From Rhytidiadelphus loreus (Eukaryota > Streptophyta > Bryopsida > Hypnales > Hylocomiaceae), in the NCBI GenBank assembly GCA_947034895.1, contig OX344763.1:51955025-52019024 (forward strand): a stretch of 64,000 bases of DNA. The letters run 5' to 3'. Made by a program: the position numbers and the translations under genes. Position 1 is the stretch's first letter. Each line of letters begins with the position of its first letter. The notes under the pieces were generated by a model, which did no database searches, was not told the DNA's origin, and saw nothing but the letters and a program-made list of their open reading frames with translations. Positions 56,745-64,000 of the stretch are shown here, piece after piece.

Positions 56745-57510
56745 AGGATGATTGCAAGAAACACTTGTCCTATTTCTTGCCCCCTTACCCTTGAAAATTG
56801 GCTTTTTGCTCATAACTTTTGCATTGTTTGTCCATTTGGCATGAAATTTGGAATGAAGGTAGATGCTAAAGTTATAGACCCTGAGTGATTTTTAAAAAAA
56901 TTTAAAAATTATTTTATCATTTTTAACTTGACCCCGATTGGGTGTCTACCTTGGTCATTTAGGGGGGGCTTAGTCCTATTTTTGACCCAAAAATGCGAAT
57001 TTGAAGCTACAAATTGGACATCTTGGAGGTCTACTAACATTAAAAGGGTTGACGATGAGTTTTTATGAAAATAGCATCATGTCGATTGCACATATGGGGT
57101 CAAAGTGACCTTCCTTTGCACAAAAGCTACGAAGAGGGAAAAATTTTCCTTCATGATTTTGTGGTGCAATGCGAGCACAATCTTCTCTAGCAAAATGGCT
57201 TTTTTTATGGAATTTTTTTGAAATTTTTTGGGATTACTAAAAATGAAAATCTCTATAGATCCCTTTTCTGCTATTTTCTGCTCCCAGTGGCTTCTGCAGT
57301 ACTTCGTAGTAGTCTGTAGTATTGCATAGTACAACACAGTACTAAATCAACGGTGTAGATCTGCAAGTGCCTTCAATCAACGGTGCAGATTTGTCGAGGC
57401 GCTTGTAAAACGTAGTATTAGTAGTATTGCATAGTACTGCCAATACTATGGCCAAAAAACACAGTTTTGAACAAAAAATGTGAAGTGTTTCTTGCAACTA
57501 TCCTAAGACC
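56745..57510. mobile_element. about 770-bp element with terminal inverted repeats (linker/MITE copy 2)
   Basis: It begins AGGATGATTGCAAGAAACAC and ends in the inverted AAGTGTTTCTTGCAACTATCCT. Ends and internal TAGTAGTATTGCATAGTACT theme are shared with 51888-52614. It lies between ORF1 copy 2 and the tail. Confidence 0.6.
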
Positions 57511-57559
57511 AAGGTCTCTTTTCTCCACAAAATCACTCAGAATTACCATTTCTATAGCA

Positions 57560-58440
57560 AAGAGTAAAAGAATTAGAAGATTTTTTTTCCACATTTTATC
57601 ATAGAATCTTACATTTAACTAGTATGAGAATGTGTGGAGAAAATTTAAGAAATTTTGACCAGACAAATTGCAAGATACCTGCATTTTAAGTGAAGATAAC
57701 AAGTTTTTCAACACATTTTGAGACTAAATTTGAAAACACTACAAAGTTTTGAGCTTTAAATTTTTGTAGCGGAGAATTGACTCAATTGAGTTGAGAAACT
57801 AATAAAAAATATATAAATCTAAAAATGCTAAATTTTCATTCTCAAAAAATTTGTTAAGTAGAAGTAGATACGAGATAGAAAGGAAATTTGAATTATTAAT
57901 ATTCCAAAGATGGAATTAAAATGCACAAATTCCAACACTGAGATTTTTCTAGAAAGCAAAGTATACCATCTGGAATTTCCTTTTTAATTGTAGAAATTGC
58001 ATTAAAAAATGAATCCTACAAGTTTTTTTTTCTAGAAGATGCTCTACTTATCCCAAAAGCAAGATTGTCCATAACTTTCTCATAACAAATCCAAATGGTA
58101 TGAATCAAAGACTTCCATGTAGAAAAAAAATAATGTATGAGGAAAAAAAATTTAAAATTTAAAATTTTAATTTTTGAAATTTTTGTTGGCTGCGCCCTAC
58201 CAACCCTTTTTTCCGCCACTCCCTTTTTTTTAGCTTATTTGGGCATAACTTTTGTTCCCGGACCGATTGAAAAAAATATATATTTCTATGAAGCTTATCA
58301 ATTCTACTATCTTCAAAAAAAGTTTCAAAAAATGAGGACATAAATTTAGCCCGTAGGCATTTTTAAAAATCTGACTTGTCCCCCTAGGGGACAAATGGTC
58401 CTTTAGGGATTAAATTTGTGTATTGCCCTTGTTGAAGTAT
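57560..58440. repeat. module tail, copy 2
   Basis: Matches 54750-55320 in order. Shared landmarks include AGATGCTCTACTTAT...CAAGATTGTCC and AATCCAAATGGTATGAATC. It ends with GACTTGTCCCCCTAGGGGAC, a short palindrome. No gene. Confidence 0.6.
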
Positions 58441-59055
58441 TCAAATATGATGACATTTGTAGGGCAATGTCTCTTAACCCCCAAATGCCCAAATAACATT
58501 TTCTAGGAAGATAGCGATTTAGAGATGCTAAAACAGAATGGAGTTTTTAATTCTTTTCTTTTTAATTTTTTCAAAGCATGTGCTCGAGGTGTGGCTGTGA
58601 AGGTCCAACAATTTTCATAACTTTTGAATACTTGGTTGAAAATTTATTGAATGATGTGTATTTGAAAAATAGTGAAGCATCATATTTCCGTTGAATTTAG
58701 CCTTTGTAATTGATGTAAAGAATTTTGATATTTTTGATTTGTGGAAAAATGCATTTTCTTATTATGTTTTTTATTTCGATAACCTTGGTGGAAAAATCAA
58801 ATTATTCTGATTTTTTAAAAGCTATAGGTAGAAATAAAATCCTATCAATCATAATATATATTTGAAAAATCTAGATATTTTTAGTACAAATGAAATATAT
58901 AATGAGAAAATGAATTTTATAATTTAAATTAAAAATATATTTTAAGAAATTAAAACATGAATGAAAAATACACCATACTATGTTATTTGGATTCTTATAC
59001 ATGGAGCTTTCAATTGTAATAATTTTATCAATTTCTGTCAATTTCTTGGGGGTTG
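58441..59055. other. AT-rich spacer, no gene seen
   Basis: No supportable feature. Confidence 0.4.
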
Positions 59056-59619
59056 CACTACAAAGGAAGTTCATGAATGATGAGCGACCAAATTTTGACC
59101 CCCCTATATCATATCCTAAATATTTTATTTAAAAAAAATTATGAATAGATTTTCCTACTTAAAACGTTTATGTTCTAAATTATTGGTATATTTTTATGTT
59201 AGTAATAATTAGTTACAAATTTTTGAAGAAAAAAGATACACTATACAGCTAAAAATAACTTTTACACCCCTATATTATATTAGGAAAAAAAAATTGAAAA
59301 ATGAAAAAAAAATCTATAAAACAGCTTTCTATTGAAAGTTTAATTTGGCTAAATATTGATACAATAGTCATCTTCATGTGATCTCTATAAATATTTTAGT
59401 TGAAAAACATGCCATTTTAGTTCATTTTACAATCCTTTGTAGACAATATTTCACATGTTATTTAGGATTGAAATTTTTGGGAATAGAACCTTATAGACAT
59501 TACCAAACAAAGCTCAAAATTATACATTGAAATTATAGTTTATTAGAAAGTAATTAGGAAAAGTAAAAATGGTTTTTTAGGGTTTCATGGTTCTTCACCT
59601 ATGAACTTCCTTTGTAGTG
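59056..59619. mobile_element. 564-bp MITE with CACTACAAAGGAAGTTCAT ends
   Basis: A 19-bp perfect terminal inverted repeat, CACTACAAAGGAAGTTCAT at 59056-59074, recurs inverted at 59601-59619, and TG/CA extend it by two more bases outside. The interior is AT-rich and non-coding. CACTAC ends suggest a CACTA-type relative. A 3-bp target duplication is not visible. Confidence 0.75.
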
Positions 59620-60147
59620 CACCCTTCGGGGTCAATTTTGAAAAAATTTAAATGGAATACTACAAATTGAACTTGTCTATCTTCATTTGTTTGGTATAAA
59701 AAACATATCAATAATGGGTATTTTGAAATTTACTAAGGCGCATCTACTTTTTGGATGCGCAGACCTTGGCGGGTTAAAAAAAGCCTAAACATATACTGCA
59801 TGCATTATTGTGAAGGATTCAAATTCGAGTAAAACATCCACTAGGGTTGCTAGCATGTGAGCCTCCCTTTTTTTTTGGAGAGAAAAGTGTGAGGAGCCTA
59901 TGATCATGGATTTATGGAATTTTGATAATCCAAAAAAGTGAGCTCATTTATTCAAATTTACTTCTTTTTGATAAGAGACTTCTTTTTCAATAAGTAAGAG
60001 TGGTCCATTTTGAATGAAATGATGTCATTAAAAAATGCAAAATAAAATAAATGACACTCCATATGTAGCCATAAAACACACAAATCCAATCATAATGGAA
60101 ATCCATACATAGTAGTTCGACATATGAGATATATCTATCTCATCAGT
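59620..60147. other. spacer downstream of copy B
   Basis: No gene. On the minus strand this is the 3' flank of copy B. Confidence 0.4.
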
Positions 60148-63100
60148 CTAAGCTGCAATGGACTCAATCGCTGAATCTTCATTGGTAGAGGATTCTGAAG
60201 TCTCTCTACCCTCAGATGCTGATCCATCTATGAATTGTAATACATTTAGAGCATATGTATCTTTACGGCATTTTGGTTTATGACAACCAAAATCCGCAAA
60301 GGCTGATGCCATGTGCTCTGCATAGGGTGGAAGATCAAAAGTCTTTTTCGGACTGTAGAAAAGACTTTGTTTGTTCAGCATCATATCTGATGATGTCAAT
60401 CCTCGATGGCTGCAATTGGATATGACAAAATGTTAGATTTGTAAAACACAAAGATTTCAATAAAATTTAAAACTTATAAAAAATGCAAACTTACTTACTG
60501 AATTTTCCCCTTCGAGCAAATTTTTGAGGCACCACGGGCATTTCATTCGAATCATGTGAGTCTTGAAGTGTTGGTGGTGTAGGTGGGGCCTTCACCATGA
60601 TTGGAGCAGACTTCCTCATGGGTTTGAGGAGGGCATAAATAATGTCAATGTTCTCCTCCAAAGCCACAATGTGGCGGCCTGTACCCCGACAAGCTGTAAT
60701 TGATGCACTTGAAGTCCAGTGAATATAAAATATTAGTGAAATGAATGATTTATAGAATTTCTACTTGAATAGAGAAGAAATAAATTGAATATTTACCTGT
60801 TGATGCGGTGCAATCAAGAACCAAGTCTCCCTCAACAGTTGTAGCTTCAATGAGGAGTTGGAAAAATTGGGGATCCTTTTCACGAGCACCTCGCCATGGC
60901 TTCTCATCTTTCATTGCCATGTCATCCTCCTTCGTGTAGTTCATCAACATGTCATCTCGACCAATGTCAACACCAGCATTCTTCATCATCAAGGTGCACT
61001 TGAAAGTGAAATTGGATTTTCTTTTCTCTCCAAAGTCCTTCACGAGGAGGCTAATTCTAAACCTCTGCATCTGCAATTAGAAAAATAAAATATATATGAG
61101 AAGCCAATATAACATGATCCAAAGGAAAGGACAATTCCAACTTCAAGAACTTCATGTTGTTGGTTTACCGTAGCCTAGTGTCCAATGCCGAGGTCAAGTG
61201 TAGATGATTCATTCTCCACCACTCCTTCTTCTTCACCATGCGGTAAGCCTCACACAATCCTGCAATATCGCCCCTGACATCAGCGCTCCATGAATAAAAT
61301 ACTATCATGCATCCATGGTCTTGCAAATGTTTGAATGCAAATTGAAATGCCGCTTGAAGAGCCTCATTCTCCAAATCTGCGTTCCAGATCGGCACCTTTA
61401 TTGATGGAGATGATAGGCCCGGCACAGGCAAGTTCTCTAGGCAATCAAAAAATACTAGGTCCACTCCAGGCCTAGCATTCGGCACTCCGTAAAACATGCG
61501 AGGCTTCCCCCTTGACAACTACAGACATTGGATATTTTGTACCATCAATTAATCATTTACACAATGTTCATTTTGGTAACTTGATATATGACTTAGCAAT
61601 TTCAATATAATCTAGAAATTACCTTTTTCCAGAAGTCCATGACCTCTCTATAACAAGTCGACGATTCAGTATCCATGTCCTCCACAAGGTCCTCAATTGA
61701 AATATTGAGGATTAAATCCTTAGTCTTCTTCAATTCATCATCGCCAAGAACAATGGCTTGTCCCTTGAGTAATGACGTCTTCCGTTAGTTGCATGAGTGT
61801 TGCCTTCTTCTTCACCCTGCTTTGAGTTCCACCTTCCAACTGAGAGCTTTGGTCTACTATTGATGATGTTGGAACACCACCACCGTCGGCAATCTTCTTT
61901 TCTTTCGCCAATAGCTTTTCTTCTTTCTCCTTCTCCTTTTCTGCCAACATGGCCTTCATCTTTATTTTTTTTGCTTCTCCTTCTTGTCTTTTGTTTCCAA
62001 GATAACTTGGAGCCGAGCCGCTTTTTTCCTATTGTTGGCTTCCCTCTTCGAAATGGCCCTGCTTCTCTGCCTATCCGTGAGTCTTGCAAACTCATCCACC
62101 TCCATGTCAATTGCACCAATGCCCTCCAAAGAGTTCCAGAAATGAACTTCCGACGAATGAGTGTAGGAGATGGGATAGTCAATGTACTACCCTCTACCAC
62201 TGAGATGAGCTGTCGTATAAGTGCGGAGTTGGTTCGGAGTGTACATGCAATCCGCAAAACTACGATCGAGCCAAGTGAAAAGGAATGGAGGAAGATCGTT
62301 CCTCGAAATTGCTCCTTTTGCCTCCAGCTCATGTTTGAAGTAACTACAACAATACCCAAAAAAAGGCATTCAGTAAGGCAATTCAATTAAAGAAGTGAGG
62401 TACAAGGATTAATAAAATATCATGTACAATTAAGAAAAAAGAACTAAAGAATCAATGGAATGAATTGAATGATGAGATACTGATTTGGAATACATGAAGA
62501 CTCTAAATTAGGAAGGCTAGTGCTTAGGAAAAAACCTCACTTACAGCCCCTTGGACTTATACAAGCATGTTGCATAAGACATTCTAACTTTAGTTCATTG
62601 TTTCATTGTAGACTTTTGGCGTCATTAATCATGAGCTTCAATCAAGAATCACTCATTAGAATCTCAATGCTTTGCACATATTTGAATTGAGAGAAGTAAA
62701 CAAACGGTAGAGTAATACCGGAAAGGAACTCTTCTAACTGCCTGTCTGGATCCATCGTAAGTCATGAAACAATTACTTTTCTTGAAATAGTTGGCTCCCT
62801 TGAGTACCGCCAGAAACCCTTGATCCCAAATCTTCCTCCTCCACCCCTCAATATAATTTGACAAGAACTCAAGCTGCTGCAGAACTTTTATGTTCACTGT
62901 GATGTTGTCTTGCCTTACTACGTCCTCAAAGTACTCCACAGCTGCATCTTCGATCTATAGAAATGCAAGATCAATTAATATTTCAGTAGTGAAGACCTTA
63001 GAGATAGAATTTGAAAAATTTGAAATGCAATTTGAAAAAAATAAGTATTATCAAATTATTGTATGTATTCACTTGAGTACTTACCCTAGCATACCATACA

Positions 63101-63887
63101 CATCTGTTCAAAAATGGTCCAAGTAAGGTCTTAGATACGGGTTGCGCTGGAAACCGCCAGGCATCACGTGATGGCAATGAAGAGTTCCACCACTTCAAGA
63201 ATTTGATCTTGTGGAACGGAATTGTGTTGCAAGTGGCCACCATTTGGAGCTTCTCTAGAGTCATCTCTAGAACTTCATTAGTACTCCAATGCTTTTCGAC
63301 CTATACAGAAACAGCCAAGTCGGAATTAGAATTACAACTTCAGCATACAATAATGCTGCTTGAAAATATGTTGGAAATGAAACACTTACTTTTGCTAGGA
63401 AGTCAGGCCCATGAGTAGGATTGGCCACGGTGACCAACTTGATCATTTTCACATACAACTTGGTATTCTTTTCTTTTGCTCCAACTCTCATTGCATTTGC
63501 GACACCTTCATGATTCTTTTCTTCAAACGGGGTGACCTTGTTGTACCTTCTCACTGCAGCATCTACTGCTTGGGCGATCTCTTGCTACGGAAGACCACGG
63601 TTTCAATAAATAATGACAAAACAATTTCAATAAAGAAAGTAAGAGATATAATACAAAAATTTAATATACAGTAAGTGCTGAATATAGTTCTCACCCATAA
63701 AACAAAGGTTGTGAAGACCTCTATTGGCATTGAGTACCAAGTTTTCTTCACTTTCAAGACTCCACACCGTTTGACCTTTGATGGTCTCAGCATTTCATTG
63801 AACCTATCCATGGGTAGAAGACCATACTTCTGAATTCGATACAAGGTATGTACAAGATTAGTCTTCACATGTGAGTCTTCTATCGAT
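60148..63887 (-). pseudogene. copy B: N6/N4 DNA-methyltransferase-like multi-exon gene, 5' end beyond window
   Basis: Nine exons on the minus strand: 63887-63695, 63584-63390, 63300-63085, 62954-62719, 62343-61623, 61518-61169, 61070-60797, 60693-60495 and 60409-60148. Most junctions have good GT-AG sites and matching phases. The first exon has an acceptor, so a 5' part (where copy A has the ParB-like region) lies outside the window. The C-terminal half resembles a beta-class N6/N4 methyltransferase: VDLVFFDCLENLP at the DPPY position, a helix and strand ending in GCMIVFYSW, then VLDCTASTG followed by GTGRHIVALE, like VLDPFxGSGTT and GRxxIGIE. A Lys/Glu-rich coiled-coil-like insert lies in the long exon. 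Damage: TAG at 62189-62187 where copy A has Trp, a one-base loss in an A-run near 61970 and a compensating shift near 61780. The donor at 61168 is one base off the expected phase. It is less decayed than copy A. Confidence 0.65.
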
Positions 63888-64000
63888 CTGCAATTTGAAC
63901 AATCACACTTAGCCATTGTTCACCAACACAATTTAAACCTATGCAAACAAGAATTAAGAGCAAAAAAAAAAGAAATGAGAATTTAAAAAAGCAATGCTTA

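Noticed and set aside
61797..62390. 197-codon plus-strand ORF
   Set aside because: Antisense shadow of the long exon of copy B, whose minus-strand reading aligns with copy A.

Overview
The window is eukaryotic nuclear DNA from a land plant. It is AT-rich outside a few GC-rich arrays. It has short GT-AG introns, interstitial TTTAGGG telomere-type repeats, a plant ZRF1/GlsA-type DnaJ gene, and wreckage of plant transposon families: hAT, Mutator-like, DUF7869-type, piggyBac-like, CACTA-like MITEs and a tRNA-derived SINE. The family variants (SWIM-type MULE, DUF7869 protein, kinase-like protein with a 'CDW' motif) suggest a seed-free plant with a large repeat-rich genome, such as a bryophyte, lycophyte or fern. 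I cannot fix the species.

Layout. 1-6.4 kb: GC-rich tandem arrays (unit near ACCCGCAGTCGCCC), a short intron-rich gene of unknown function (1629-2948), and a broken unknown gene ('ORF1', 4773-6355) behind a second array. 6.8-11.5 kb: a near-complete hAT transposase gene with two in-frame stops, flanked by two arrays. 13-17 kb: a Mutator-like transposase gene with three stops and one intron. 19.9-25.1 kb: a decayed multi-exon gene (copy A) with a ParB-like N-terminal region and a C-terminal region resembling a beta-class N6/N4 DNA methyltransferase. A 150-bp tandem repeat sits in one of its introns. 25.1-31 kb: non-coding, with palindromic GCTTTAAGC clusters and several minisatellites. 31-34.3 kb: a DUF7869-type transposon gene behind a cluster of hairpin motifs. 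34.3-40.5 kb: mostly non-coding, with a 168-bp fold-back and CACTA-like fragments. 41.3-44.4 kb (minus): the one clearly intact conserved gene, ZRF1/GlsA-like DnaJ. 47.7-48.6 kb (minus): piggyBac remnant. 51.5-58.4 kb: two adjacent modules with shared array, box, linker and tail but different ORFs (a kinase-like gene and a second ORF1 copy). 60.1-63.9 kb (minus): copy B of the methyltransferase-like gene, running off the right edge.

The two methyltransferase-like copies align through most of their length. They share three exon lengths exactly (195, 216 and 274 nt) and the same altered SAM-binding motif. The recurring array-plus-box cassette stands upstream of at least four ORFs of different type, which suggests either a shared promoter module or the 5' end of one element family. 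Apart from the DnaJ gene, and possibly the gene at 1629-2948, every coding unit I recognise is disrupted. All statements rest on reading the sequence; no database search was run.
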